From Casuarius casuarius (Eukaryota > Chordata > Aves > Casuariiformes > Casuariidae), in contig PTFA01000082.1 in the NCBI GenBank assembly GCA_003342895.1, forward strand, positions 2,986,197 through 3,050,196: a DNA stretch of 64,000 nt, given 5' to 3'. Shown piece after piece: positions 12,915 to 27,911 of the stretch (the stretch's first letter is position 1; the number at the start of each line of letters is the position of its first letter). Under the pieces are notes generated by a model, which had not been told where the DNA came from, ran no database searches, and saw only the letters and a list, made by a program, of their open reading frames with translations. The translations under genes were made by a program, and so were the position numbers.

Positions 12915-15900
12915 TCTTCCTCTGAGCACAACAGGTAGAAGCAAAAAACCAATGCTGCTCTGCACTTTAATTTGCCAAAAATGTCTTGCCTTCAAGACTG
13001 TCAATGGAACAGCTCTAAGTACACCTTCAAAGCAATCTAACAGTTTTAGTGAGGATTTTCACTATTCGGTATGCTACATTTCCCCCAAGTCAGTACTAAA
13101 TCAATGTCCTAACCAGGGTGCTTGAGAGCCTGGTAACAGAAGCATTGGGATGAATCCTAGGCATGATTCCTTATCATCAGAAATCAAGAACTCTGCAATC
13201 AAGAAATCAAGAACTACTACACTTGAAACAAAGATATCAACACAGAATATTATAAGCAGTTGAAATCATACTAACAGATGCAGCATAATCCTACAAACAC
13301 AAGTTTGACTTATTTTCCCTCCCCACTTCCTGTCCTAAAATCTGTCAGCTGATGAAATACAGAGATAACTGCATTCCAGCAATGGCTGAAAGCAGTTTAT
13401 TCTGTGGTGTTTTAGGATCCATCTGAGGGACAGCTGTTTCACGGCTTCTCACACACTTGCCATTTCACACTCCCTTGAATACAGAGGAAAAAATAAGTAA
13501 AATCCCAACAAACCTTTTGAATGACTGAAAAACAACATAATAATTCTGCAGTCAATTCAAGATTTGTCCAAATGCTCTTGATCTCCTATGTAATAATGTT
13601 TAGCCCGACCCTCCAAATCACCAAGGAATATTATTAGAGGTCTTTACATAATGATGGACAAGCCACAGATAGTCAAAGACTAAAATAATCTCTCTGATAC
13701 TCTAACTTCACTTTAAATGTCTCCCTAGTCTTTAATTCAAAGCTAAATAAAAAGGCAACGAAAGCCTACAGGTCTGGTCTGTACCAGCATCAGTGCTGGT
13801 CCTTCTCAAAGCAAAGCTGCCAAATAACTAGGGTAAGAGTAAACACACTTACATGCTTGTCATCAATAGCTTCAACACTTCTCCAACACATGTTCAGGAT
13901 ACAAACCTGAGACCATGCTGTTTTCAAAGGTACTGAAGCAAAGGACCGTCCATTATTTCAAGCTAGACCTCTGCTTACAAAACTTTCTCATTCCAAAATC
14001 CTGTAACATTCTATTCTTTTCTGAAAGATGACTGTTTTTACTCAAGCCGGCAGAAGATTTGTCCATATATGGACAACACTGAAGACAACAAATGGCTCTT
14101 TTCCCAGTCTATTATCAAGCCAGGAGATTAGACAGCCTGAGGTAGTCTGCCTTACTTACTGTGTTCAGAGCCCAGAGAGGAAACCTTCACAAGTTTGTCA
14201 ATCATCCAGTTCCACACCGAGGTGAATGGATGCTTTTCCTTTACAGCCTTAGCAGCAATCACCACCACCAATTTTATAGAAGATAAAAACCCTCACACAG
14301 CCACATGAGATAACAGAGCGCTAATGATGACAGTTAATGTTACATGGTAGAAAGCAGTGTTCCTAGGTCTCGGGGAAGGGGGAAATGACACATCAATAAA
14401 TCCAGCAAGATTGAAAATCAAGAAACTAAATCCCTTGTCTGTTACTTAGCAAGCCTCAGACATTTCCGTGCCATTGCTATAATTTAGTCCAGGTCTATAT
14501 AAACCTAAACTCTGCAGAATGGTATCAGTATGAAACATTTTACCCTCTGATGTTCAGGTGTCTAAGCAAGGGTCTTTTGCCTCTCCACATTCAGCTGTGG
14601 TTGAACTCATTTTCTTTAGTAATAAAACATCCATGCCAGGAATCTACACTGTGTTAGCTCTAAAAAAATAGATTCAAGGCACAAACAGGCTAAAACTTCC
14701 CAAGTAGACCAAGAAATACAGTCCTCCTCTCACAATGGAAATCCTGAAAAGAAACTCCTTCCACAGAGTCAGCTCAGCTGCCTCAAAACTTAGCAGCAGG
14801 CTATTCTTTGCCTTTTTAAGCTGCAACAAAGGAAATGATTAAGGAAGCATTAAAACCTAAGTGCACCATAAAAGGCATCTACCAGAAAACTAGTTGCTAT
14901 TTGCAATAAAGAACACGCCTTATTTACACAATAAAAAAAAATACAGTCCCAATGTCCTCTTCACATATCCAGAAGGAAAAGGAGGGAAAGCATCACAAGA
15001 ATATTAGCATGGGTTGGTATTTCAGCTCCTCAGATGGGAAGAATTTCTTTCAGCAACTTGAGTAGGTGGGACTGTATCTCTTCAATGGAAAAATATGAAC
15101 TGATGTGTCATAACCTATTTTTGTTTTGTTGGGATTTTTTAGTGCTCTTCTTTTGCCAGAAAATTCCTTACTGCCCCTTCCATTTCTTGATGTCCCAACT
15201 GTCTTTTCATCCATGTTTGTTTTCTGATTGGCAAGGAAACTATGAAATTCTATCTTGTTTCTTTTATATGCCTTCTTGCTCTCTTCCGTTTTCCTCCTAT
15301 TAACACATCCTGTGCACGTTAATCTTTCAAAATAGACTTAGCAATAGAATCTACCAGTACTTTATGCTGCCAGCATTAGTCAAAGGCAATGAATAGTCAG
15401 ACGGCTACTTATAACAGTCACGGAATTCTAACTGCTAGATGTACATTGCTGTTATTTCTCAAAAGATTAGAGGTATCTATAAAACTACCAATCTCACTCA
15501 CTTTGTGGCTGCTTTCACTTGGTAAAGATATAAAGAACACAGGGGTAGGGTGACGGGTCTTTCAGAAAAAAGTCCCTTGTGAAGTGGAGTTGTGATGGGA
15601 TAAAATAAATAGATAAGCACGTCAAAACCCTCTTCCTGAAGATACTGTGACTACCAAGATGTTGTGGGAGGAATTAATTAACGAAACTTACAGGAGGTTT
15701 TGGAAGACAGAAAAACACACTGGAAGCTCTCTCACCCTTGCTGCAGCTAGCCCTAGTAGGGGAGCCAGGGCCATGATCTCCTAGCGCCAGGAATCCCACT
15801 CTGTATTTTAGGATGATATGAATAGATCACTTTTTGTTGTAAAATACTGTTACCAGCACTTGCTAGTGCTCTCTGCTGCCTTTCCCAGCTTCCACCAGTT

Positions 15901-17122
15901 GCCCAGCTTCTACACAAGTGATACATTTGATAAAGATGAAGAACTAGTAAAGAAAATACATTTACTATAGTTCTAAGTCTAAGCTATGCAGAATGCAAAA
16001 TTAACATGTAAGCATGCAGAAGGGAACTGGTGAATAAGGGGTAACTACAACAACTCTGGTGGTTTAACAACAGTTTAACAGCAGTATTTAAAAGCAGTAT
16101 TTCCCTCCCTCCTTTTGACTGTTAAATCAGTCAGATGAAGTGCTACTTCATTTGCCCAGCACAGCACTCCACTTGGAAATGCCACTGCACTGAAAAACAA
16201 TTGGTGTCTACATGCAGTCAGGGTAATAACAAAGGAGATACTGTAGGACGGTAAACTAGTTTGCAATCGTATTTTGGACTCCAATCTCCCATCCATAACC
16301 AACGGCACTGTTTCCCTGCCATAGCCTCAGAATCATCAACTAACATTTCTTTTCACAAAGCCTGCTGATTTTCAAAGATGCCACAAGTCCATCTGCCAAG
16401 TGATAAAAAGAATAAAACAAACAAACAAAATCGGGGAAATTAAGTTGAATTCAAGTTAAATTTAACAAAATCCTAGTGTGCACTATTACTGTGAGTTGAG
16501 CTGAAAGCATAAGGAGTCTTAAATATGCTGTAAACCAGATACTCATTTCCTGAAATGTGGCCACTTCTTGCTTTTCACTTTCAAGACAGAAAAATGCACT
16601 TAAAATAGTGAACTAAAACATACTCAGAAATCGAATGCTCTGCTTCGGGCAGTCCTACTGTACTTCCTTTAAATCTGAAATGAAATTAAGTTTTATGGTA
16701 AGATTTCTCTTCCCCAAATTGTTATCCTGGCAGCTTTTTTTTCCTCTGTGTGTGTGTGAGGGAGCTTTGACGGTCTGCTTCCACGATGTCCTATAAAAAA
16801 TTATGTTGACAGATTTTTAGCCCCAAACATTGCACAACTGGCTGAAGGGCAAGCAGGGAGTTGCCCGTCTTCAGCATCAGATCAGAAGAGCCATCTCTGC
16901 TCCAACAGTCCAAGTGCTACAATATCACCATTGTCCTCAACTCTTTTTTAATACTTGCCACAAACGCAGGGGAAATAAAAAGCCTGCTTTAAGTCCAAAA
17001 CATAGCTTAGGAATCAGAACAGCACCTCTAATGTATTTATGACTGCTGCCCATTTTTACAACAGCTACTTAATGCTTTGTTCTCCTAAAAATGGCTGTAA
17101 AAACATCACAACCCTTGTTATT

Positions 17123-17142
17123 AAAAAAAAAAAAAAAAAAAA
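17123..17142. repeat. Poly(A) run
   Basis: About 20 consecutive A bases, followed by GAAAG. I saw no retroposon body next to it. Confidence 0.8.
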
Positions 17143-20100
17143 GAAAGACCTCTGCCCCTTATCTGTGGGCTGCCAGGGAACGAAAGGCCCGGTTTCATCA
17201 TGGTGGGGGGAGGGAGGTTGAGGGAAAGGTGCTTTCCAATTCTAGTGGACACATACATAAGGTGAAATTAGCAGCACAGCTGTGTAAATGCTCATTAGAA
17301 AAACCCACCACCACTTCTAATGCCCTCCTTTCCCTCAGTTTCAAGTTTCTTTATTAACATGAAAGGTAGCTCACGCTCTTCAGCTTGTGCCAATTTATGA
17401 TTTTACAGAAAGGCCATGTGAAAAACTTGGTGGCTTAATATAATTTAAGCAACAAAAAAAAGGAATAAGATGATGACAGTAGTTTTGGATGAGATTGCTA
17501 TGAACTGGAAACTGAGCACACCAATGTCCGAAAATAAACTGTAATTAAGAATAAAATTTTCACCAGCTTAACATGCCTTATTCTCTAGTTCAGACCTCCT
17601 GATGATGTCCTTTCAAGTTCATTTTCCTGAAATCTGAAACTAAACCAGTCTTCATTTAATTCACAAAGCATTAAGAGGAACATCACCCTAGTTAAAAAAA
17701 AAAAATCCATTTGAATATCAATGCACCATTCTTATCTCTGCATCCAGCTGTTATTTAGTTTTAATGGGATTTGAGTTGCATATACATCTTTGGCTTGGAA
17801 GAATGAATAGGCGTGAAATGACCATAAACAGAATAGATATCTTCAAGCTGTTACAAAAACATGCTTATTTGTTTTATATAACAGAATCGTTTTATCCTAC
17901 TGCTTTTAAACCACTTCAAGTTTTCTCCAGCAAGATTTATGCAGAGTTAACTATATAAAAACCTGACCATCAGGCCTTTTACCCTAAGGGGCACAGAAAG
18001 AACAACTGCCTGTCTAGTTACCCTTCCCTTCCCATCAAGGCTACTGGAAGGTTCATTCAGATCATGGGCCATACAAACAGCACAAGGAATTACCAATAAC
18101 ACAAAGAACTACCATTATTTTTTTTAATAATGGAGAACCACTGGAGAGCCATTTTAACCAATAAGAGGGGAGCGGGACTTTTGAGAGAAGACATTTTTGC
18201 TCCCATATCTGCATGTGTAAGTAAATGAAAACCTTTAGGTAAATGTCTAAAAAATAAGTTCCAAAGAAAAACATCATGTAGGTCTTGCTGAATTCTGAAA
18301 ACATCTTTGCAAAGTGCGTGTATGAAGTAGGGACTTTTCTGCTTTGCATTTTTTATTGGCTGCATGGATTCCTTAACCCTATCCTACCATTGGCTAAGAT
18401 ACAGCAAAAGAGTTACTGAGTACCAAACCTGTCTTCTGCTTTGCTCCTACAATCCCCATGGAAATTAAACAGGAATAAGTAAGGGAAGAACTTTCCTCTG
18501 GACTGTTCTTAAGGACTTTCTGGTTACAAATTCTTTACACATAATTACTCACTCCATAAAATACCAGTGAGGTAAGTCTCCATGCACTGTATTCTGACAA
18601 CTGTGACCAGAGAAAAACATTTGGATATCCCAAGCATTCAGGCCAACTACTGGTACAACATGGAGCTCACGTTCTTTTACCTCTCAGCATGACTGACTTT
18701 TTCTGAAGCCAATTCAGAGAAAGGCACTTCAAACAATTAGCAGGAAACTCATCGTCTTCCAGAGGCCGAAACCAAATTTCGAAACAATGCACTGAGCACT
18801 TTTGTTTTGAATCATTGATTCAAATTCACAGCAGTTCTCCAAGTGGTGAAGTGCAGTGTGTTCCTATTTCAGACTAAGTGACTTTTTGAACAAAACAGTT
18901 AAAAAAAAAAATCTAACTGATTTGGCTTAAACACATATGGATGCAGCAGATGAGATCAAGGTGATACTGTCTCAGCTTAATGCATTTTAGTTTCCAAGAC
19001 AGACTGAGAGGAAACATAGCAACTCCATCAGACAGCATATTACTGTTGGCAATAAATATTTTTCATCTGATGCATGTTAATTCTTTAAAGAATTTTTCTA
19101 AATTCATGTAGTTTTATACATTTAGCACCTCTTGTTGTTGAATCAGTTATGGTGATTCCCTTTCTCAGCATAGTCTACAAAGGATTAAAAACTAGAAGTT
19201 CTGTTGAACTCAAACTTGGCTGCATCATATTTCAAAATAAAACCCTCTTCACACTTTTGTAAAATACTCTTCATGAATAAAAACTTTCCACATTGCTATG
19301 AGGGACTGATGGCAGCAAATCAGATTCACAAAGCACAAACAGCCAGTACAACGAAAAGATCAAAGGATGGAGGAAATATCGTGGCAACTGAAGTCAGTGA
19401 CAAACCTTGCATTAAACTGAGTAGAGCTGCAATTTTGTTCCGTTTCCAGGGAACACAAATGCATTACATCAGTTGAGCTGCACTTCCCAAAACAACTGAA
19501 TTGCAGGAGTCCCTTGGTAAATTACACTCGAGTAAGGAGCTACTGAAAACAGCATGGACCTCTTACTCCAAAGCTGTGCACATTTGTCTCCTACATAAAA
19601 GAAAATTTGGGGAATCCAAAGATACCGTAGCTGTCATTAACGTGACCTCAAAGCTACAGAGAGCTAATAAAGATACGACACGTGCACACACACACAAAAA
19701 ACACAACAGTCCACACCACCACACACACTCTGTAAGGTCACTGGAACCTTTTTTCCAAGGATTTTATTCCATCAGATACATCAAATAAGACATATTTAAT
19801 TGTCTTATTGGCTTGTCAGCTACAAAATTTGCCCCTACAAATATATTTTGAACTAATGACTAATTTTGATCATATCTGAGTGAAAATTTGATACATGCAT
19901 CAAATGACTTCATGAAAATCAGCAGGTAGGAAGAGGAGAGACAGAAATGAGTGGCTGCAGAAAAAGATCAAAAGACCACATCCTACCCGTGTTATTAGAT
20001 AGCAGAGACTCCACAGAGCACGAAGGCTGGGCAGAGAGAAAAGGGTGGAGGCAGTGAAGAGAGAAGGAAAAGCTCCAGGAACATCCAGACTTCAAAGATC

Positions 20101-20669
20101 CAATCCACACTGAATTGCTTGAGTTTTGGAGGTTAGTGGTCTTTGTCTTACTTAACTTGTACTGCTCTGTCACAAGTGCAGAGACGAGCAGATTCTGTGT
20201 GTTTCTGCAGAAAAACTACAGAAGCTAAGTAGCTGAAAATATGATGATGTATAAAATAGAAGGACAGCAGTGCTTAGGGGATGCCCAGATTATATCACTG
20301 CGCCAACAAAAGAGAGCATTATGGCAGTAAGATATCAGTATTTGTATTTTAGTGTTTTACCCAAACAATTCATAGAATACACATGTAATTGTTTTCTTTC
20401 AAAACAGCATTACCACCAAACAAGTGGGATAGAAATAAACTGACTAAAAATGTCTCCCAAAACTGAATTCAAAAGGTTCACTGATCTGTGCATCAGCTGT
20501 TATTTGAGGTGATAAAACTGAAAGCTGTAACCTTCACATACAAAATTTCACAGCCAAACAATATAAAAGGTAAACATCACTAAGTAAAGAACCATGTATA
20601 ATTGTTAGCAGTAAAATACAGAAGTGACTGCTATTCATAACATAAATGTCAGTGCATATGCTTAAAAGG

Positions 20670-20701
20670 AACATAGGAACAACAGAAACATAGGAACAAC
20701 A
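20670..20701. repeat. Short tandem duplication (about 17 bp)
   Basis: ACATAGGAACAACA occurs twice in a row within about 32 bases, separated by GAA. Confidence 0.75.
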
Positions 20702-21639
20702 TCCACCATATAGATTGAAGATACATTACTTTCTTCATAATCGCTGTTCAATTTTAAACATGCTCATCCATTTCTCCTTACTCTCCCCCTTTCCTGATAC
20801 TCCCTAAAAAACAAGAAATAACCATTTTAACATTCAAGAGCTCTTAAGTTTCTTAAACAANTTCACAAAGATTTCCAAAGATGCAGGATTGAATTATGAA
20901 AACATCCATGAAAACCATCATGTTACAGAGCTGAATACTGTTCAAATTCTCCCCCAGCACAGCTTAACATTTCGCGCCTTAAGCAATAGCACTGACTACA
21001 GCACAACTTCCCAGGGCCAGAACATACCAGCAAACACAGGAGGAAGGATCTATGGTCTGAAATTTAAAGCACATGGCAATGTTGCTTTTGTAGCTGAACT
21101 CTTATTAAAAGGTGAAGCAAACAGAAAAAAGTTGAAGACTAGTCTGCTGCAAATTCTAATGCTTCATATAGGTGTGGCAGAAAATGGTAACTGTCCAGAA
21201 AACTATGAATTGAAGATACACTCTAGAAGCATTTGAAGGGTATCCTTTTTTTTTTCCCCTTTTTCCCTTTCATCTTTTTTCTCCCCCCAGTAACGCTGTG
21301 GTAAACTTGTTATCTTTATTGTTCCTGCTATTTCTCAACAAATATAATGCTATTTACTAAAACAGTGATTCTTTCCCTCAATGAAGATTTGTTTATCTAA
21401 GAAAAGCAGCAACAGCAGAAGTAGGCCTAATCAAAATTGATCATTACCTCACTTCACAGCTCTAACACAAGCACATTTAAACTCGTTTCACCATTGGCCT
21501 TCAAGAGAATGATGTAGTGTATGTTTTTCATTCGAAGTTGCTAGATTCCCAGTGTCTGGGACCTGGTTATGGAAAATGATAAGCACAACAGCAAATGAAG
21601 TCACTGGAAGCTATGGAAACATTTCTCTTTGAATCATTA

Positions 21640-21780
21640 AGGCAATGTGGTCTCGTAGAGGGATCCCAGGTTTAGAAGTCAGCTCTTGAATTCCAAGTCT
21701 GGTTCTGCCGTTGATCTACTTAGTAGCCACTCTTCTAATCTCGGTTGCTTCCCCAAATGAAAAAACAAAGATGACAGAGG
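21640..21780 (+). mobile_element. MIR-like SINE fragment
   Basis: The order of segments follows the MIR core: GGCAATGTGGTCTCGTAGAG, then a Cys/Glu-like TTCCAAGTCTGGTTCTGCCG, then a region matching the cold CTTACTAGC..TGTGACC part, ending in CCCCAAATGAAAAA. Segments were matched from memory of the consensus, and divergence is high as expected for an ancient SINE. Confidence 0.65.
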
Positions 21781-24554
21781 TCCCAAGTTGTCTGGGTGTT
21801 AGGGAAACCTGATCAACTCCTAGGTTTGTTTAGAGGACTAGTCAGTGCTCATCCAGTACTTTGCAGAGAGAAAAAAAAAGTTTTAATGTTTCAGCTTACC
21901 TCCAACAACTGGCATACCCAAAATTAGTGACTATTCTTTTGCACTTCTGTCTTAATTCTCTTCACATTCTTCAGTAATATGCAGAGTCCACTATTGCCCC
22001 AGAGTCCAGTAAAAATTAATGCCCATGAAAGCTAAATGCAACCACAGGAAGTAAATAAAATAGAAAAGCCCATAAAACAGCTAGTAATTTCATGTTGTGT
22101 GTAAAGTCTATACTGTAGAATTGAAAGAACTCAGGTCTTGTCAGGGGAGAGGAAAAAAAAAAGATACTAAGTAACATTTCCTACCATCAACAACTTGGTA
22201 CCTTCTATACTGGGTAAAGTACTGGGCAAATGAAGCAAAAGTTCCATGGGGAAAAAAAAAAAAAGACTATTAACTGAGCATCCAATTAGAGACTTCCATA
22301 ATGCTGACATCCAAGATGGCAAAATCTAAGTTACGAAAGTAATGCTATATCCTTTCTCTGAAGGAGACTACCACCTTAAATGTTTTAAAAATACACTTCC
22401 GAATTATTTTCTCAAGATTATCCATACTTTAAGGCACACATCCTCTCCCTTTTTAAGCCTGCTCTGTTTTAATTCAGAGCAGGTCCTCAATTTAATTCAC
22501 CACGTGGCCACAAGACTCTGCCTGCACAGGGGAGGAGGACACATGTATAGGAAAGAGTAGCCTTACGGAAGAAGAATGAGGCCTTTTTTTTGGAGTGTTA
22601 GTTTATGTCAACTTAAAGTGCTTGCCTGACCCCACAGTGACCTCATTCAGGAAGTTAAGCGGCAGAAAACTTACCCTACACCAAAAAGCCAGCAGGTTTG
22701 CTACCATGTCAGCTCACTGAACCAGCTTGCTTTGGGGTCAGACATGTTTCAGCACTAACAGAGAGAAAGGGAAAGGAAGCAAGTAGTCGCGGCAGTTTAA
22801 GCCCTCGTTGCTCCTAGCAGGCTCTCGCAACCTGCTTCAAGCTTACCAGCTCCAGAACAGGACCCAAGGTCACTTTTGCAGTCTGTTCATCAATTACTGC
22901 AGTTTACAGCTCACTAAATTAGTAGAAATTCACCTTCACACGCATCATATGTTCGGAAGCCAAACACTGTGCTTGAGCCTTTCTTCTGCTATCTCTGCTA
23001 AGCTGGTAAGGACTTCAAGCAGAGAACTGTAGGTTAGGTATCTCAGCAGTCAGTGGTAAACCTGCTAGAGCTCATTTCTCAGAGTTTTAAAGCCTACCAA
23101 AACAATATTGGTTTAAACTAATATAAACATTTTTAAATAGACTTTCAGATCAGTTTGACAACTCAGTTCCAAGTTCCAAACTGAAGCCTAGCACAAGGCA
23201 GTTCCGCAGTTAAACAAACCTTACGCCGCATTCCACTTACCAGTTTAAGGATTTCTTCTCAGCATCGCCCAAAATAATTGGGTAACTGATCTCACATTCT
23301 CTTTTCAATTATGATAGAGATAACAGATTTTAACTTCCTTACCATTCCTCCTTTCAGCAGCTCCATAAGCATTATTAAAACTGTTTTCAAACAAGAAAAA
23401 CAAAAACCTCCTTTTACAAGTGCTTGGAAAAAAATGTTTCTTGGCACTACAGAATGGCAAGTTGCTTTGACTCAAGCACAAGGTTGTTAAAACAAGATTT
23501 TGCAAAGTGCTAAGAGAGTGGTTCAACATTTCAAAAAGAAGGTATACATAGCTGAATGAACCAAAACAAATAAAAAGTTAGTCTTGCAGCCAAATCAGAA
23601 GCTACCAACTGCAACATCACCTTGTCAACAAGCACCAAGACTTGTCATGGACTAGTAAGAGGACATCCTGCCCATTTTCAGCAAAGTAACACATTGACAT
23701 CAGCTGTATTCACAATACATCCAGGGCTAGAGCCATCTGAGACAATTCATGTTAATAGACATGGAAAAGGGACATACCACCTATACTGAGCCAGATTTAT
23801 GCTTTAATAAATGGTCAGGAAAAAAAAAAGGAACAAGGTGGACAAGTTATTAAATTACAAATCAAGCTTAAAATAAAACACTGGATAGAACAGTAAAACT
23901 TTCAGAGTGACCTAGTAAAATAATGGTAAAAGACGGGGCCAGCTGGCATATACAAGGAAATGTTAAATAGAAGTTAGCCAGTCAATATTAAACCACAAAA
24001 AGTGAAGAAATACATGGAAAGATTATCTTTATGTACATTCATAAATTATATGAAATTCACTAGGCACTCTTTATATTGTTATTAAAAAGAAGATAGTTAA
24101 GCAGAACAAAAAGGTTTGTGACATTAAAGATAACCCTCATACTNAAAAAAGCCCAAACCTTATAGTTCAGTGAAAGGATTTCTTCAGAATTTGACAAATT
24201 ACTGAGCAATATTTACATAGCAAGTCTCTCATCTACCCCAAGAAGAAATGTTTTAGAGTTTATAAATAGCTTTCTCTAAAAGGATAAACATTTTCTTCCA
24301 CTTTTATCACATTCCTTTCAGCAATAAAAATGTACAATTTCTCTTACCATTTCAGCTTTCTTCTTCTATTTCTGAATCCTACCCCTTCAATGCTACTGCC
24401 ATGGTTGGATCGGCCATCATCATTTTTCTTCAACATAAAGTACGTGCCATCTACACACACACTTCATTCATACTTGTCAAGAAGTTTTGTTTTCCCTTTC
24501 CCCTATGAACATTCATTTACAAATTTCCAGCCACAACTTTGAAGAAGCCTTCCA

Positions 24555-24640
24555 GAGCAGCGAGTTGAGGAAACACAGACAAGCTAAATACTTGCCCATA
24601 GTCAGGCAGCAAGCCACGTCTCCCAGCAATGGTCACCTAT
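24555..24640 (-). mobile_element. MIR-like SINE fragment, antisense
   Basis: The plus strand reads TTGAGGAAACACAGACAAGC, then ACTTGCCCATAGTCAGGCAG and CAAGCC. This follows the reverse complement of the MIR segment 'tgaggaaactgaggcac...acttgcccaaggtcacacagcaag'. Only the 3' half is recognisable. Confidence 0.6.
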
Positions 24641-27425
24641 TCACCGGACACATCTTTCATTCAGGAATTTGTAGAACCTGTGGTTCAGGCTGCAGGAGCC
24701 AAAATTTTGGTCCACAGAAACAAGGTCTGCCCTCATGCCACAAGTGGTAGAAAGATTTCTCTGCTGCTCCATACAGCTATGTTTCTATACTAGCAAATAA
24801 AACAGAACAGAGCCTGTTCTCCAGCCACAAAATGCAGCAGCATTATGCAGCCTGTGTCCATACAGCTAAACTCTTCCCCTGACAAGACATGGGAAGAGAC
24901 AAGCATCATTCCCCACTGCATTTTAGGAACAGTTCCTGGCCTTCGCTTTCTCCCAACCCAAATGCATGCAGTATTTAAGAGAGTATTAGTTAGGCATTGG
25001 TAAGAACTGGACCAGGGAGCACACTAAAAATTAAGCAATATGGACAAATACAGGGCTAGAGCTTGAGTCCACATCCTATCTGTGTTTAGTTGACAAGTAT
25101 AAACACAGCATATAGCTCCAATGAAAGCCCAAAAAAGGTCTGAAAGAAACAGGCAATCTACAAGCACATTCCTACCCACAAACAGCCTATGAAAGTTCCT
25201 ACAACATGCCAGATTATCCTGTTCTCTGTACCGTAAGAACGAAGCCAGCAGTTGCACACGGAATGCACTGTTCTATAAACATTGGAGACTGCAAGTTGCC
25301 CATACTCTCTGGCTTTTTGAAAGCACTTCTTAAGAGGACATCTCTAAGCCCAAGAGCCTCCCGCATTCATAATCATGAACTGAAGGCCACAGAGGCACAT
25401 TCCAAGACTCAAGACTTCTGAGAAAGGAGCTTCCCAAGGGTAGGTGTCTCAGGAGTCTTTACTGGTGAAAACTGAAGTCTGAAGAAACAGGAACAGTGAG
25501 ACATACCCACATAAAATCAATCTGCTCCCAAGCACAAGACACACAGGAGCTTAGCATGATGAAACCCAAGCATAATGGCTAAGGCAGTGCCTGTTTTGAG
25601 AACAGATTACTTCAGTTTCCTGTTACATCAAGCAGTAACTTTCATCAGTCCTACGTTTGCTTAAAAGAAAAAAAAATCCTACTGACATCACACTTAGGGC
25701 TGGGCAGACAGTGGCAGGTTAGGAAATACAATGAGTCACTGCAAACACAGAGCACATAGGAAGGGTTTTCAAACTGCNGTGCAAAATGTAGTCTTACAAA
25801 GAAGAGACAATACAGGCAAAGTGAACTACACCAGAACTAGAGTAACAGCAACACACAGACCAAACAAAACATCTGGGGAAAATAAAAGCATTGTAAAAAA
25901 GGACAGGGAGAGAGGCAGGCACACTGTGGGAAGGGACGAAATCCACACAGAATTCAGCAGTCAAGAAGGAAACATCAACTAGAATAAGCTGATGGGTGGA
26001 CAAGGAGGAAATAATATTAAGCAGAGAAACAGATAAGACCGAGAGAGAAAGAAAGCGATGCAAAGACAAAGCACAGACAATAGGGCTATGCTCCAAAAGA
26101 GAATTCACTCAGGAAGAGTTTCCAAGGTATCTGTATATGCACAAAAGAAACAAAATATAAATAAAACAAAAAGCGTTAAGTAAAAGAATGCTTTATCATA
26201 AGCTTAACCGAAATGTGTTAGGAAAAAAAATTATTAGTGAAGTAAAAACTAAGGCATGTAACTTTTTCTAAAAAGTCAATCAAAAGAGAATAGTAGCCTT
26301 ACCTAGTTTGTAAGTAAATAAAACGAGACAGTATTGAAGAAATACAATGCACAAACAAAGCTTAGACAGTGAAGAAAACTGGAAAGGAACGAACAGGACA
26401 AACACTTAGTCATCGTAACTCAGGCATCTTATTCTCTGAGCCAGAGTACCCCAGTGTTGCAGAAATGCTACTAAAATATCTAGGACAATGAAAGTGGTAT
26501 TTTTCCTGCCAATTATGAAATTTCGCCACAGGGTGAAACAAAACAAACTATACTGTTAAAGGGACGAAGCAATGCTTGTCAGTAGCCAGAAATGTCTGCT
26601 GTTTCAGGGACATAATTCAGGATGGATCAGAAGTATAAGTAAAGATGCAAGGGTTTTGTACAACATCGCTAGAACTTGGGATCCAAAAGTTTTCTTTCCT
26701 TTAGGAACTATTCATGGCTTGACATTAGGGGATTCTTTCGACGCAAGTGGAAGGGTAAGAGGAAGGAAGAATGTTGGAATTATTAACAGCTGAATAAACT
26801 TTGTTAAGTACAGCTAAACTGCATAGGAGTCCGGTGATGATGCAAAAGCAAGGAATCAGATCATTAAGCACTAACAAAAACATTAAATCTTCACAGTTTC
26901 CAGCAGGAAGGTGGATTAACTGGTCTCAAATTCTGACAATCTCCTCTTTGGGTCCCAACATCAAAGAGCGTTGAGATTACTACTGCTGCTGCTATGTTGG
27001 CTTTTTTTATTATTGTTTTAATTAGAAACCACTTAAAGTAAGTATCAGTTCTGTAAAACAACAGAGTGAGGAATATCCAAAAGCCTTATCTTTCGGTATT
27101 TGAGCCAGAACTACTTTAGAAAGCCTCCAAATGATACAGAGCCCCCAATTCTAGTCCTACAGAGCTGCAAGATTTGGCATCTCTTAGTAGTTTTGCATTT
27201 TGTAGTTAAAAATGCCACTCACACAGACCAAAATTTGCTATTGATGCATTTTCCAAATATGAAATTTAGAAACAAAGTAAAAAATACTATAATTTCTGTT
27301 TTCCTAATGCAACCTATGACAAGAGGCTTAGGGTCTGAGAATTTAGAAATCTCTCAGTGGTGTAAATTACTGGGAATATATGTAAGGCCAGCTTAATTCC
27401 ATAATAAAGGAGTTCCTTGTTAATA

Positions 27426-27480
27426 TGTAAATACATATTTACAAAATATGTATGTACATATTTACAAAAATATGTAAATA
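27426..27480. repeat. AT-rich inverted-repeat cluster
   Basis: TGTAAAT (27426-27432) pairs with ATTTACA (27437-27443) around a 4-base loop. Just downstream TATTTACA and TGTAAATA form a second inverted pair. The whole patch alternates TATGTA/TACATA motifs and could form hairpins or cruciforms. Confidence 0.75.
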
Positions 27481-27911
27481 TTTTTGAACTAATATGAAGT
27501 ATTCATACACCTTTCAAGGCTTTTTAACTAAGAACACAATTAACTTGCATACTTCTAAGTTGGAAAAAAAGTGTTCTCAGTGCACACTAAAAATAAAGAT
27601 TAATCAAATTGTCATAAGAATTCAGAACTTGCTAACCTGATTGTCCTTCTCCCCCTACAAAAATATCATGAGCATTTTGGACTGTTCATTTTTCAATAAA
27701 ATCAAGATTGTGAATCCATACCTGCCTTTTGAACTCCTACTGTCTATTCAAGCATACAACAGATCAATACATTAACTCTGGTGTAGCAGAAGCCAAACTC
27801 TCCTACAAATATCAGTAAAGCTTGTTCTTCCCTTACTAATTATGACAGCCTGACAAAAAGTGATGATGAAACAAGGAAAATATGCCACTTTCTCAAATGC
27901 TTTAAAAAAAA

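Larger units (their letters stand above)
12476..21639 (-). other. PDE10A: Presumed PDE10A intron 1, middle part
   Basis: AT-rich non-coding sequence with an AC microsatellite near its start, an A-rich run at about 17123-17142 and short chance open frames. I see no splice-site-flanked exon with protein similarity. Confidence 0.55.
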
